Made by a program: the position numbers and the translations under genes. A stretch of 64,000 nucleotides of DNA from Globodera rostochiensis (Eukaryota > Nematoda > Chromadorea > Rhabditida > Heteroderidae). The stretch spans positions 124,001 through 188,000 of the forward strand of contig JAEVLN010000013.1 in NCBI GenBank assembly GCA_018350325.1, given 5' to 3'. This document shows positions 39,179 to 52,830 of this stretch, one piece after another; position 1 is the stretch's first letter; the number at the start of each line of letters is the position of its first letter. The notes under the pieces are model-generated. The model was given only the letters and a program-made list of their open reading frames with translations, did not search any database and was not told where the DNA came from.

Positions 39179-42100
39179 CTAAAAAAATATATTTTTACAA
39201 AATGAAAATTTTTAAATTCTCTAAAATTGATACTGGAACAGGGAATTGTTGTTTAAAGGTTCATGCGCTAAGCGTCCCTGTTGTAGTGCGCGTTTCGATT
39301 GGCGCGTTGCTGGTTGTACATCCGCAGTTATTATTCGATATATTCACATATTTTTGAATATTTTAATTATCTTTTTATTATATTAGTATAGGTTGTAAGA
39401 TGAATATTTAATAAATGGGTTTTTCTTAACCGCGCAGGTTCTTGGCTGTAATCGAGTTGTTTGTTATATTAAACAGAATTTTCGATTTGACTGAGGTTCG
39501 CATTAAGCTTTTGCCTATTGTTTATGTATGTATAATTTATATGTTTTTATTTTGGTTTAATTAAAAAATTACTATCCATGCAATTTATGATCATGCTTCT
39601 AGATTTGTTTTCAGTATTTATCCATTGGTTTAGGTTTTTTATGATCTAGACTAAATGAAAAGGTATATATTATATTTGTCTGTATTATTATTGTTTTAAT
39701 TGCATATGTAATTTTAAAAATTTATCTGGCTGGCACTGGACTTAGACCTATCGCCGTATTCATTTTTTTGGTTTGAAATATCAAAACCACAATAACTCAT
39801 TATAATTTTTTCTCTACATTGCTTTTTTCTTTTTTTTAGAAATACAAAATTATAACAAATATAAATAAATTTAATTCTCTTCTTATTGTGTCAAATAATT
39901 TATCATTGAAATTTTATTTCTCAGTAGGTTAATATTTTGAAATTTAATATGAATTTTATCGTTTACAGCCTTTAATATCATTTGATTTATTTTGCTTTCA
40001 TAAAAGCTAACTCGCGCTGTAACCGTTGTGCTTTCTTTTGTTTTTTGACCATTTTTGGAATTGGCTGTTCTAGAAAAGCAAATTTTAATACAAGTTTCGG
40101 GTTACATTTCAAGGTTTCGTATTCTTTGATGAATACGGTTATTAAAATAAAACAATATTATTATATCGAATTTATTTTACTAGGTTTGCGTCAATGCAAC
40201 ACATCTGCACATGAACAAAATAGTTGGGATGTTTAACTATTTATATTTAAATTATATTATTTCACTAATAATATAAATATTTTAAGCTCTTGTCATAGGT
40301 GATGAATAAACGGCGAATTTATTACTCAATTCAGTATAATTATATTATGTAAATTAAATAAGACATACTTTAACAAATTTTTAGATTGTTTGTATTAAAT
40401 TTTTTACTTTAAACCAGCTAAGTAGATTTTTTAATTAAAGAAGAAAGATCTACTTTTTAAATAAATAATATATAAGCAATATAAAATTTACAAATATATG
40501 TTAATTCTATTTTATTGGCCTTATTATTGATGAAATGTTCATTTAATTTTTTTGATTTATTGTGTTGCATGGCAACACTCAGCCCGATCTGCGCACCCAT
40601 TGAAGTCGTTTTTGACGTTTATTGAGATATTTAATTAAAATAAAATTTTATATGTCCATTTGTTCAGCAAAATACAGTTGTTAGTTCGCGTGCTGGGTCG
40701 TTTCGTAAAAAATGCAAAGATTCTCAAAAAAGTTATGGCCAGAAAACGCTTTTTAGCCACATAATTAATCCGTCAAATGTATTTGAATTTTATTAATTTG
40801 ATCGGCGAAAAAATCAGAACAAAATAAAACAACATTATCATGCCAATATTGTAGCAAAAATAATAATTAAAGAAATTTCTTCTCGTGTACGCGCCTACCT
40901 GGCCACACCGGGGAAGACCCCCACGAGCAATATGGGTAAATAATGATTAAAATGACTACTTAAAGACAAATTTACAGCATACCTCCACTGAATAGAGAAA
41001 AAGAATGCAGATAATGATAATGTTTAGTTATTAAAACAAACAGACGTTTAATAAACAAAAGAAAATTTAAAACCTTTTAATTATTTAAAACAAAAATTTT
41101 TTACCTATTATTGCGGTCAGAGCGGAAAAAGAGTTACACACCATCACCAACAAGTAAATTTTCTTAAGGATTTGTCAAAATACCAATCCGTTTAAATATA
41201 ACAGTATGATAACTAGACTTTTAACATTTGACCTTCATCATGTAAAAATTCAAGGATGTTAACATTAATTAGAATTAGACTTTTAAATAAAAATAGATTT
41301 GCTACAAAAATATAAAGGATTGAAGAGTGAGCAATAAATTTCAAAAAGCGGTGCTACTTTTATCAAACTTCACAAGTTTCAAAGGAGAAACAATTTTTAT
41401 TTTCTGAATTATCAATTTAAAAGTTTAGAAATGTGATTATGTTAAACAATAATAATAAAAATGCAAATTATTGTCTTTTTTAGGCCAATCATTTTATTTT
41501 GTAAAAACACTTCTTTTTTTTTTATTACGGGCGCAGCACATTATTTTGCTTTTTTTAAATATATTTCTTTTAGCATGTATGAATTCTAAGCAGTTTCTAA
41601 AACGTTTGTTCGTTCTATTGTGTTCTTGAAGTCGCACTCACAATTCTCTGAAGCTCGGTTTTTGGTTATTTCTTCCTATTTTTATGTTTTAAAAAGGGTC
41701 TGAGTCGTGTCCCTTTTAGAACATTTTTATAAAATATTATTTATTATATAGCCTGACTGAAACCTATTAGCCGTTTTTTGGGCATCATTGTAATCTTTTA
41801 TTGTAAGATTTTTTAACAATTACATTATTATTGGTAATGTGATCAAAATAAGATATTCCATATGAATCATTTGGTTTTAGTTTTGCACTTTTTAATATTT
41901 ATTAATGTCATAGATAATGTTCGCAGAAAGAGGCATCACCTTCTGAAATACATAAAGCTAAACATAACTTATGGGAACCCTGTGTTAATCATGATTATGT
42001 GATTAAATCTAAATTTGTGAAATTAAAAAGGACTATATAAACGATAAAAGCAATTTAATAAATTTATGTTACTGCAAAATTAAGCTTAAATATATTCAGA

Positions 42101-43127
42101 TAATTGATTGTGAATTAACATTGATTGTTAATAGCACATTATAATATAATTAATGCCCAAATCACAAAATAAATGACAAAATAACATAAAAAGCTCTTTA
42201 TTCAGTAAAAGCTAAAATTAAATATTTTTTAAATTATTAAATTTACTGAACAATGTATAAGTAATTAGTTTATGTTCACTAAAAAAACCCTTCTGCTATG
42301 TCAAATTAAGGAATGTAATCCAAATTACTTTTTAAAACTTAAACGTTTAATTAATATAAATAATATTGTTAAAATTTTAATAGTTTCTGCTGCACATTAA
42401 ATGTTTGTTTCGTATTAATTCGGAGCAAGGTTAAAAAAGGATAAAGATTGTAGAAATAAAGTAAACTAATAAAAAAAGACATAATGTAAACAAGCCAAAA
42501 CGAGTAAAACGACTGTCGATCATCATTGTAAAAAAGAATGCGTAACTTAAATAACAATTTAATACATTACTCAAAACGCACACGCTTCCGTTATTGCATG
42601 GAATGTGTCCGTTTACATTTTTACAAAAAAAGCAAAATATTTGAACACTTGATGGTATTTTGTTCAAGCCTCCGTATACTATCCAAGAAATTCATTTAAA
42701 TAAAAATATTAAAACAAAACAAAATTGCTGCAAAAACGGATCGAAACATTAGTCAAAGCAATGCAACAGAAGCCAGACGTCTGGAGACGGAATCACACTT
42801 CAATGGAGTATCGCACCACCCACCTGTGAGAGCATACATTATTTTGAAAAATTAATTAGGATCATAAATAATAAACAAAATTAAATCGAAATATGTACTA
42901 AATTTAAATTTAAAGTGAAGCAATATAATATAAAATTTTAATAGTATAATAAAATCAAATCACCTTTTATTTAGTTTCTTAATTATAGCCCCAAGCGAAA
43001 ACACCATTTAAATTATTAAAGTTGTATTTTGATTGATTTAAAAAATTAATATACTTATTAATAAAATTTACGTCTAAAATGTGAATAAAAACATATGATA
43101 AAATTTGTACATAATTAAAACATTAAT

Positions 43128-43255
43128 CTAGATATCAATACATAGGGGATCATAATTAACTTGGGTTAAAGAAACGCGAATTTTTTTCTTTGCCAATTGT
43201 CTCTCATTAATCTGGAGCTTATTTTGACCGTGGCCTTCGTTTTCTGGCGTCACGA
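43128..43255 (-). other. Candidate terminal exon
   Basis: On the minus strand a T-rich tract ending GTGTGCAAG is followed by 42 open codons ending in TAG. The frame extends through AT-rich sequence where stops are frequent, which makes it less likely to be chance than other islands. The segment is hydrophilic and Gln/Lys-rich (it includes NERQLAKKKIRVSLTQV). No family recognised. A plus-strand frame over the same island encodes a hydrophobic stretch and is an alternative. Confidence 0.25.
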
Positions 43256-45866
43256 CTTGCACACAAAAAAAATTTAGGCATAAGTTTTTATATAAATAAT
43301 ATGCTCATGTTGTTTAAACTCATGTTTTTCATAATTCATTAATCAAAATTTGGATTACTTTTTTCATTAAGAGATTATTATTTTGCACTATTTAATTATC
43401 ATTTTATAAATATTTTTTTAATATACATGAATTACAAGGTCAAACTTTGCTTTTTTCGTAGTACTATTAATGCCAATCACAAAACAAACAATTTAAAATT
43501 TTTACAAATCAAATTTTTTTCGATCAAATATGTAGGAAAAATTAATTTCTCTATTTTTTATAAAGCCCTTTTTTTGGTTTCATGCATTCTGACAAAATTG
43601 TAAATATTATTTTGTGTCCTTTTTGATTAATCTCGATTCTGCTTTACAATTTCTTATTTTATTTATTTTTTGACTCAAAATATTTCCTTCTCTTTGTTGA
43701 TTCGATATTTATTTTAATTCGCATTATAAGGTTTCTCAAAGGTTTTATGTTATTTGGCTTAGTTTTAGAGGCACCGCAACAATTTTTGTTTTATATTGCG
43801 AATTTATTTATAATAAAATTTTACTATACATTTGAGATTAGTGAAGCGATTGATTTGTTTTGTTGATTATTTTTTTGCAATGTTTTTTATATTTATTACC
43901 TTTATTATCTTTTTAATTTAATTTATTTAATCCTAATTGTATAAATATGTTTTGGTTAATCTTTGTCGTCGCCTCTAACCAATCCAATAAAAATCTTGTC
44001 TTTTTAGGAGTAAATTTGGTCAGTATTTTGAACTTATTGGTGAAGTTTTAGTCTTTTTTAATAGGTTTTTAGTTGATTTTGTTTTACTTCCCAAATATTT
44101 ATTTCAATTTTAGTTTGAACAATTCGTAAATTTCGGTATCCACAAATAATTATTTACGTTGATTAAGCGTGTAAAGTGCTAAAAGCTAAATTCTGTTGTT
44201 ATCATATTTTATTTTCCAAGGTTATTATATACATCTCTGCTGGAGGGTTGATATTTAAAACACGGATTTTATAATTTAAAATAAAAAAAATTCGTTAATG
44301 TCTTGATATATTATTTAAATAAAATCTTGCTTCATTTGTATTTTATTTTTAGAAACTTTAAAGTTTTACTACGATATGATAAAGTATCGGCACATTTGTC
44401 AACATAAGTAAATTAAATAATTAAACATTAGAATAATATGTTAATAGTAGTTATTTTTCAGAAAATCTCTTTTTATTTTTAGCACATTTTTTCATTGACA
44501 AGCTTCGCTCATTTTTTAAAGGTTTTTGAGGCAAATTTCATAACAAAATATTATTAATGATTTTGATTTCTAAATATTAATTATTAAATACTTTACTTAA
44601 TTTAATAAAATGATAAAATCATATTACAAATTTTGCCAAGACCGTTTTGACTCACAAGTGCAAGCAAAACAGGTGATAGTGACTCCATAATAGCCACTTT
44701 GTAGGCCGGAATGCGGCTTGATGCTCCAGGCATTGCTTGCGCTGTAATCGTAAGTGGGCCTTGCACGTGGTGCAGTGGTGGATCTGGCCGTTTAAAGAAA
44801 CAGATTTTTAAATTTACATTTAGATTGTTTTATTAAAAATTTCATTATTTAGAGTCAAGTATTTTTAATCAATAAAAGTTTAAATAATAGTAATGAAATT
44901 ATTTAAATATTATAATTGTGATTTCTAATTATTTTTTAAAAATATACCTAAAATCGCCACTCTAAGTCTCTGCATTTCATCCTGTGTTTTATTTTTTGTA
45001 TTTTAGTTAACTTATCATTGAACTCTATTTTTACTAAATTTTATTTATTTTTTTGTTTTATTTTTTGTTGTACATTCAAATTTGTTATTTATACAAAGAG
45101 TTATTCTGATAATTTAAATTATTTATATTAAACATAACATGCGATCACGTAGAGTACATTTAAACCAGAGAATAAGGTAATCGCTGGAAAATAAGCGAGT
45201 TATGAATTTTTTTTTAAATTCTGTCATTTGGTTAAATTCTTTGCAATTAAACTTGTCTGTTACTCGAGTTAAAATTTATTTACGAAACGTTTTTCATTAG
45301 GATGCAATTTTTAGTACCAATTAACCATGCACCCTTTTAATCACTATTACACACGAGCAAAATCTACGACATCACTTGTACATTTATTGGTGGCTTATGC
45401 CCATATTTCTTGATTTATTTTCTAGTATTTCAAAATCCGTATTAATTTTTATTTTTATGAATTTATAATTTTGCTAATTTCCAAGGTTTACGCGTTTAGC
45501 TGTTAAAGTTTTTTTTATTAAATTTTTTGTTTTTGTAAATCACAATTAATTGATGTTTCAAGATTAGTATTTTACATATTATTATTTTTTTGACAAAAAA
45601 TTTACAATTTTGTTTAAGATATAAATAAGCTGTAGAAGCAGCTAGCTTAAATTGCCACGTGTAGGACCATTATATGTTATCTCAGGTGTGCCACCAGGAA
45701 TTTTTATAACGTTCTAAATTTGTCATACCATTCATTTGATATAGAAATGGGAAAAATTTTAAATTTTACAATGAAAGGCTTAAAAAGTAATTGGTTATTA
45801 TTTTGCTTTAATTAAATTTTGGTGTTTAGTTTAACTTTTGGAGGAGATTATTTAATTTATTTATAG

Positions 45867-45952
45867 TTTGAATCATAACATTGGCTATAATTGTCCACCA
45901 TTGGCCTCTTTTATGAGGTCGTTTGTCTTCAAGAGCACTATCTCACACACAA
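45867..45952 (+). other. Candidate small exon
   Basis: 86 bp between a good acceptor (TTAATTTATTTATAG) and A|GTAGGT on the plus strand, with a single open frame containing YNCPPLASFMRSF. The other two plus frames are closed. No domain recognised. Confidence 0.25.
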
Positions 45953-46381
45953 GTAGGTAAAGCGTTTAAAAGGTATCCATTAATTTTTTGTTTTTAGCAA
46001 CAAAAAAATATGATAAATAATGTGAATTACAAGGGTCTCAGCTTTGCAACTGTTTTAAATCATTTTATTGTGTTTTTTGATAAAATATTAAATATTAAAA
46101 AGAAAAGTTAAAGAAATTAATGACAAAATTTCAAAATGCAATAACCAGAGAAAACGCTAATTGTATAAACAAAATATAAACAAAAATACCATTTAGCAAG
46201 CGTAAAAAATGATAATTATTTTTAGTGTATTATAAACATTAATTATTTATCTGAAATTTATTATAAATTTAGGTACTTTTCCGTTATAGATCCCCTCCCC
46301 CAAAACTATACAATATTTTCTATTAATGAATTCAACTCATTGAAAGACAAAACCATTTTTTAAAATTACGGTGAAAAAATT

Positions 46382-46558
46382 TAACCAAAAACAATCATAG
46401 TAATATTGCCTACATCAAAAGTGCCGGAAGTGCCGCTCGAATTTCGCACTCCTAAGCAGAAAGGACGGGGGAAGGCCATAAAAAGATGAACAGATTATTA
46501 CATCAACAGATGTTTTAACGCTCGTTTGTTTGCACTGCTTTCAGCTTTTCCGCGGCCA
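46382..46558. repeat. Dispersed repeat, copy 2
   Basis: Second copy of the repeat at 28632-28772, with an extra segment of about 45 bp between the AGGACGGGGG block and the terminal CAGCTTTTCCGCGGCC. The shared plus frame continues here to a basic tail (PKQKGRGKAIKR) and then a stop. The right edge joins the 115-bp satellite without a gap, whereas copy 1 has no satellite, so the satellite may have grown from within or beside a longer version of the element. Confidence 0.75.
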
Positions 46559-47440
46559 ATTTTTGGCATACTGGGTGCTGACCACGCTAAGCTACGACTT
46601 AGTTTATTAACTGGAAAAATCTATCCTTTTTTTAGCCAAATCCACCGAAGATAGAAAAAGTAAAGTATTTCGCAATATTTGGCATTCTGGGAGTAGAATT
46701 AAGCTATGACTTAGTTTAGTAACTGGAAAAATCTAACCTTTTTTAGCCAAATCCAACGTCAGATAGAAAAATTAGGGAATTTCGCAATATTTGGCATTCT
46801 GGGTGCTGACCACGCTAAGGTATGACTTAGTTTAGTAACTGGACAAAGCTAGCCATTTTTTAGTCGATTCCACTGCAGGTAAAAAAATTAAAGTATTTCG
46901 CAATTTTTGGCATACTGGGTGCTGACCACGCTAAGCTACGACTTAGTTTATTAACTGGAAAAATCTATCCTTTTTTTAGCCAAATCCACCGAAGATAGAA
47001 AAAGTAAAGTATTTCGCAATGTATGGCATTCTGGGAGTAGAATTAAGCTATGACTTAGTTTAGTGACTGGAAAAATCTAACCTTTTTTTAGCCAAATCCA
47101 ACGTCAGATAGAAAAATTAGGGAATTTCGCAATATTTGGCATTCTGGGAGTAGAATTAAGCTATGACTTAGTTTAGTAACTGGAAAAAGCTAGCCATTTG
47201 TTAGCCAAATCCACTGGGAGGTAGAAAAATTAAAGTATTTCGCAATTTTTGGCATACTGGGTGCTGACCACGCTAAAGTATGACTTAGTTTAGTAACTGG
47301 AAAAATCTAACCTTTTTTTAGCCAACGTCAGATAGAAAAATTAGGGAATTTGGCATTCTGGGAGTAGAATTAAGCTATGACTTAGTTTAGTAACTGGAAA
47401 AAGCTAGCCATTTTTTAGTCGATTCCACTGCAATTGACAG
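46559..47440. repeat. 115-bp satellite with two alternating variants
   Basis: Eight units with anchors GGCAT(A/T)CTGGG at 46565, 46681, 46793, 46909, 47025, 47138, 47251 and 47352 (spacing 101-116 bp). Variant A carries TGCTGACCACGCTAAG, variant B carries AGTAGAATTAAGC. The order is A, B, A, A, B, B, A, B. All share GACTTAGTTTA and AACTGG. Non-coding. Confidence 0.92.
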
Positions 47441-50400
47441 GTAACTCTTTTTACAACGTTAAACAAACGTAATTTCTTTACAATTATTTAGCTATTTTAT
47501 TTATTATCATATTTAGCGTATCTGCATTAATTCATCTTGTTCATTTCCATTAGCATGGTCATAATTTTTAAAAATTCGTGGGATATTTTGACAAATGAAA
47601 TATGCAAATTTGTATTCTTCAAAAATTAAATATTCAAATTGCCTTTTTGAGTTTATTGGCAAATGGATATATCCCGCTTCTCTAACCATCCCGCAAGAAT
47701 TTTCTAAATGTATCTGATTTTAAAAGCTTTGATAAAAGATAATGATGATCTTGTAAACCGTTATACTAAAAATAACTTAATTAATTCTTATGCAATTTCT
47801 TTTGTGACTAGCGGAAAATTGAAAAAATTATAAAATTCTTACAAAAGAACACCTAAAAAATATTTTTACAACAATTGTACTCTTGATATAAAAATAAATA
47901 CACCGAAATGCCTAAATAAACAGGAGTCAATATGATACTGCCTTTAAGCTGGCTATATATTTGATCAAATAGATAAGTCGAGAATATTAACAATTAAACC
48001 GCTTTGATTTTGTGCAGTTGTGCATAAAATTCTATTGATCAATTTATAAGTTAAAAATTATTAAATTAACGCTTAAAAAGCAAAATCAAAAAAATACTTC
48101 AAAAAAATACCATATAAAATATTTGTATCTCTAATATTTTTATTCTATGACATAAGCATTTAAAATGCCATTGCCACTCTTTGTGCAAGTATCTCATAGA
48201 AATGCAATATATAACGAAAAACGATCATTTAAGTTTTATTTTTGTGGAAATATTGAGTTTTTAAATTTATTCGTTGATATGCAGTAAATAAGTTTATTTA
48301 TAAGAGCTAATTTTAGTTTTATTAATAATATACAGAATAGCATTATGGTAATCATTTTATGAAATACCGTAGAAGCTCGTCACATGTCATCGCCGTCCCC
48401 TACACTTTGTGTGAAGAACTTTTTTTCAGCTGCCCTTCCACATAAAATCTTAGCAGCCGAATCTATTAATGACTTATATTACAACTGCTTTGAATTATTT
48501 ATTTGAATTAATTTTACCCCATAATTACGGACCATAAATAACATAAATAAATTTGTTTGGATTTTATTTTGATTCTGTTTATACATTTTTTCTTCAAGAA
48601 TTAAGGTTGAGAACTAAATGGTTCATAACTCTAAATTTACTATTTTATATAAACAAAAAAGTAAATTTTATATTGATTTTAATTATTTAATAATTTATAG
48701 GTTTTAAAGTTGCAGCCGAACTTGTTGGTTGCAGATTGCTTCTTCTAATTAAATGTTATAAATTTTTTTGTTTTAATTTACAGTCCGTTTTACTATGGAA
48801 AGTTGAAAAGGCAAAAGTATTTTTTACAAATTTATTTGCAAACAATGAAACAGTTTGAAAAAAATCATAATGATTATTGCAAATATCAATTAAAAATTCG
48901 TTCGTACAGCCGTAAAAGCACAAGAAAAGAAGTGTCTTTGCTTAAGGTCCATTACTCCATGACGCAGTGACTTTTAAGTAAAAAATTAACCGTTTATTCT
49001 ACGCGTTTTATTTAATTTATTATAAAATCCGTTTAAAATTACTTCTTAAAACTGCTTTAATTTTTATTATAAATTAAATTGATGCGGAGCTTTGACAATG
49101 TCATGCAACTCCAGTTTGTGGTTTCATAGCGCCATTGACTAGTGTGGTCTTTTCATGTTGTTTTTTAAATTGGGTTTGCAATTTCATTTTCAAAATTAGT
49201 TATTGAATTAATATTTGCGTCGACACAACCATGTTAACTTGTCGTATTATCTGAAACTTTTCTTTAGATAAATTTGGGCGTTTATATTTTAAAGTAATTA
49301 TACATAATAATTCTAAATTATAGTTTTTTCGATTATCTGACCCTTTTATTAATTTATTTTATTTGAGTATTCCTTGCAATAAGAATTTTAATAATAAAGT
49401 TTTTTAAATAAATAACTTTGTAGGAGATTTCTAGAGCATTTTTATAAATATTTTTTTGGATAAATTGCTTTTATTTGATAAATGACTACGGAAAGCAGCC
49501 AATACTTGGAAATATCTTATCTCATTTGTAAGGTCAGGTGAAGAGTGTAATCAATTGCTGTATCTTTATTTTATTAAGATTTACTATTTTTCTTACAATA
49601 AAATTTAAAAAAATGCAAATGTTTTCATCAACTTTCGGCCGAAGACGGTTCTAACCGGGCCATCATAAAGAAGCCAGGCGGCGTACGAACAGAACACCGG
49701 AGTGGTGACGCGAAAGCATATAAAAACATTTTAATATATTTTTTGTCTGAAATCATAAATTATTGTTATTCAAATCAACTTAGTCGTAATAAAAAATCAA
49801 ACTGACTAATTACACTCTAATATTTATGATTAATTGAAAAAAGAAAACAAAACCTAACAAACTAAAAACTTTCTAATTAGTTAAATTTTGGCAATCATTC
49901 GTGCGGTTTGTTAGAAATAATTATAATAAAGCATACTTTGTAAAGAAATTAATAAATATGACGAATTAAAAAAATTTTTAATAAAATTCTGTGAAACCTA
50001 AAATTTAAAACGAAAAAATCTGACGAAATGTCGCAAGCTGGCCGATAGGCAAATGAAAGATATTATCAAACCACAAAAAATGCTTATAAAACCCAAAAAA
50101 AAAAGAAAAAATAATTGTATTAGTATTTAAAATATGCTAAACAAAAGCAATTTCATTATAAGAATACAAATAATAAGGTTTTACATTATTAATGAATGGT
50201 GATACTTATTTCGCGATGTTGAAATCTAAAAATCTTAACAAAACTGTTCGTTCATGGCATACCAAGAAAGAAAATGACAATAAATTAAAATTAATATATA
50301 AAAAATTTCAAGAATAAATTTTAACTAATTTGCTAAGTTTTTAGTATCAAATAAAAATTGCATTTATAAAAACAGAATATAATATTAAATATTAATAAAG

Positions 50401-50836
50401 CCGAAATAAAAATTATGCGTTTTTTTCTGTAAAGGTTTAACTGCTTCAGTAAAATTAAAGATTATTATTTAAATAACCTGCTTTTAAGTAAACAGAAAAA
50501 ATGATATATTAAAGTTAATACTTCTTCAAAAAAAATTAATATACAGAATCCCAAATTAACTTTTAATCTTTAATATTTTTTAAACAAGTATGTCAATAAA
50601 AAATCAAAACTCAATTTTATAAATAAATTATTTATATACAAACCCTATTTGCTTAGAATTTTTTGACTTTACTACTATAACAAAAAAAAGTTTTTAAATA
50701 AATTCCAATCCGACTTAGTCACCACGATTTGCGACAATTTAAAAAAAGTGAAGTTAGAAAACTAATACTTATATACGCCACACATTGATGAATTGATAAA
50801 AAATGAATATTTTTACTAATCAAATTTATAATTAAG
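47441..50836. other. AT-rich stretch with islands
   Basis: GC-richer islands at about 48365-48470, 48900-48970, 49080-49145 and 49635-49725. The 49635-49725 block has open frames on both strands. No domain recognised and no frame above 60 codons with a start. Remaining sequence is AT-rich with stops throughout. Confidence 0.5.
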
Positions 50837-50927
50837 CACGATCATGTGCCTGATGAGCCATGGAATCTATGATGGCATTTTTGGGAGCGAGGACAACACG
50901 TTTTCATCGCCTATCACAACGCAGAAG
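50837..50927 (+). other. Candidate exon with caspase-like SHG motif
   Basis: A GC-rich island preceded by AATTAAG is open in one plus frame and reads MCLMSHGIYDGIFGSED. Caspases have a catalytic histidine in a (hydrophobic)-x-SHG-x-x-G-x-(I/V)-(F/Y)-G-x-(D/E) context within the p20 subunit, and this segment fits well. A caspase would be a cysteine protease cutting after aspartate in apoptosis or development. The catalytic-cysteine motif (QACRG or similar) was not found within reach downstream, and the frame ends 30 bases past the island. It may be a single exon, a fragment, or a chance match. Confidence 0.35.
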
Positions 50928-50929
50928 CA

Positions 50930-52386
50930 AAAAATTGTTTTTTTATAATAAATAATTCAATTAACTACAAATTTTATTTTAATTTTAAATTTATACTTAA
51001 CTAAATTAGTTTAGTTTTTTGTACAAGCTTGCATGGAGGTGAGTTTGTTTATTGCACCTCAAATTTTAAAAATTAATAATTTGTATTCGGTATCTTAATT
51101 AAATCCTGAAATAAATTTAAAAAAATAAAAAAAACGATTAAATTAGTTATTAATTACATTAAAGTTTTTCAATAAATACCATCTTTAAAAATCTAAAACT
51201 GATAGAAACATCGATAATACAATCATATTTAAATAAAGTGCGTAATAAATATTATAAAACTGAAATCATAAAGTACCAACAACCGTCAAAGAAAATTAGT
51301 AATAGTAATCAGTAATAAGTAACTGCAAACACCAAGTAAAAGTATATAATCCGTAATAAGTAATAAGTCATTTTCCAAATTTTTTTTTACTTCATATTAG
51401 AGACCGATATTTTGAAAAACACAAAAAATTTGTTATGTTTTAAATAAAATGATAAAATTATAAAATACTATAAACTATAAGTAAAAAAAAAATTATCAAT
51501 ATATAAACAATAAAAGATTAAGAAAAAAAATTATAGACTTAAAATATTATTAGCAATTAAAATGGTATTATTGTGAAATATCTTGAGAATATAAAAAGTA
51601 AAATTAAACTTATAGCCAAGAGCCAGCGATACATATGGCAGAAGGCAGAGGACTTTTGATCAAGGACGTGATCAATCATTTTCAATTAAAATTAAAAAAT
51701 TCTCGTATATGTATTTAAATCAACGTTATTTAAAATTCAAAATTTATTATCACCGTGCAGAACAAAAAATATAATAGAATTCTGGCCAACATGAGTCGTG
51801 ACAAGAATTTGTAATAGTATCAAGACAACAATTATTGAAAATATTAAAAAAAAAATAAACAATAAAATTTATTTCAAGTTAATTAAAAAATATAACAAAA
51901 TCAGGATTATTTTACTGTATTATATGTAAATGAAATAAACTAAATTAATAATGCAAAAAATTAATTAATTAAATTAAATAGATCAAGTCAAATAAAAAAA
52001 TGTACAAAATTTAACAGATGCGACGATATTGACACAATTTTGAGCACATTAAAATTTATACAAAATATTATCAAAGTTAGTTTTGCATTAATAATTATTG
52101 TTATTAATTTAGTTTTTGTTTTTAAATTAAATTGAAACATTTTTTGCGCCATAATTAAAAAAATGATTTGCATATTGAATTTGGCTTATACACCTTAAAT
52201 TTTATAGCAATAATAAGTTGTTAACATAACAAAGCGGCTATATGCAATTTATTAATACATGTACGAAATAAAAAAATTTTGTAAATAAGTTGTTATTAAA
52301 AGAATAAAAAGAAATTAATGTATTACAAAAGATATTCTTATCATATGTATTCTGTATACTTTACAAAAAATAAAAACCGTTTGATA
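50930..52386. other. AT-rich stretch, low complexity
   Basis: Contains an irregular GTAATAAGTAAT-type array at about 51290-51372 and a small island at 51615-51680 with no recognisable product. Nothing else supported. Confidence 0.55.
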
Positions 52387-52659
52387 GTTTTATTTAGGGT
52401 TGAGCGGGACCGGGACTTTTGGGAAAAACCGGGACCGGGACTTCCGGGGACCAGAAAACCCGGGACCGGGACCAACATTTTCAACCGGGACCGGTACCGG
52501 GACCGGGACTAACCGGGACTTTTCAAGGGAAAATTTTTTTTGTAATGTTCAATAGTAAAACAAAAAAATTTTTTGTTATTCAAAATATCTTCCTCATTGT
52601 CTTTAACTTCAATTTTATCGTATCATTTTTTGAGATTTACTTTTAGGGAGGGTGGGGGT

Positions 52660-52683
52660 CGGCGGTGCCGATAGGCGCCGCCG
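52660..52683. repeat. GC hairpin module, copy 1
   Basis: CGGCGGTGCC, loop GATA, GGCGCCGCCG: a 10-bp inverted repeat with one mismatch (or G-U pair). It is followed by an A/T tract containing TTTGACTCAATTTT. The same arrangement recurs at 52805 and, diverged, at 62152. Confidence 0.8.
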
Positions 52684-52804
52684 AGAAAAATTTTTGAAAT
52701 TTGACTCAATTTTGTTAAAGAATTTCATCAAAATTTTAGCAAAATTATGTATTTTGCTTCGAAATTTAGAGAAAAAAACTGGTTTACGTAAGAGTGAAGG
52801 ATAA

Positions 52805-52830
52805 CCGGCGGTGCCGACAGGCGCCGCCGG
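52805..52830. repeat. GC hairpin module, copy 2
   Basis: CCGGCGGTGCC, loop GACA, GGCGCCGCCGG: an 11-bp stem with one mismatch (or G-U pair). Direct copy of the hairpin at 52660-52683, 145 bp downstream inside the same transposon. Confidence 0.8.

Larger units (their letters stand above)
28790..46381. other. Long AT-rich stretch with many short islands
   Basis: No frame over 92 codons and no recognised domain. GC-richer islands of 50-150 bp occur near 29940-30130, 31140-31270, 33080-33160, 33660-33727, 34190-34300, 35830-35890, 36830-36935, 38460-38650, 39127-39178, 39221-39320, 40575-40620, 40880-40925, 42770-42825, 43128-43255, 44640-44790, 45660-45700 and 45867-45952. The best bordered ones are listed separately. 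Islands at 38585-38660 contain four diverged TGGAAAATGCGTCAGT repeats. The pattern fits small exons in large introns, on both strands, but most of it cannot be annotated from sequence alone. Confidence 0.5.

Noticed and set aside
44640..44790. Minus-strand island with YYGVTITCFACTC resembling a nuclear receptor zinc finger
   Set aside because: The preceding Cys pair at the required spacing is missing, there is an extra residue, and all three minus frames are open, so the resemblance is probably chance.
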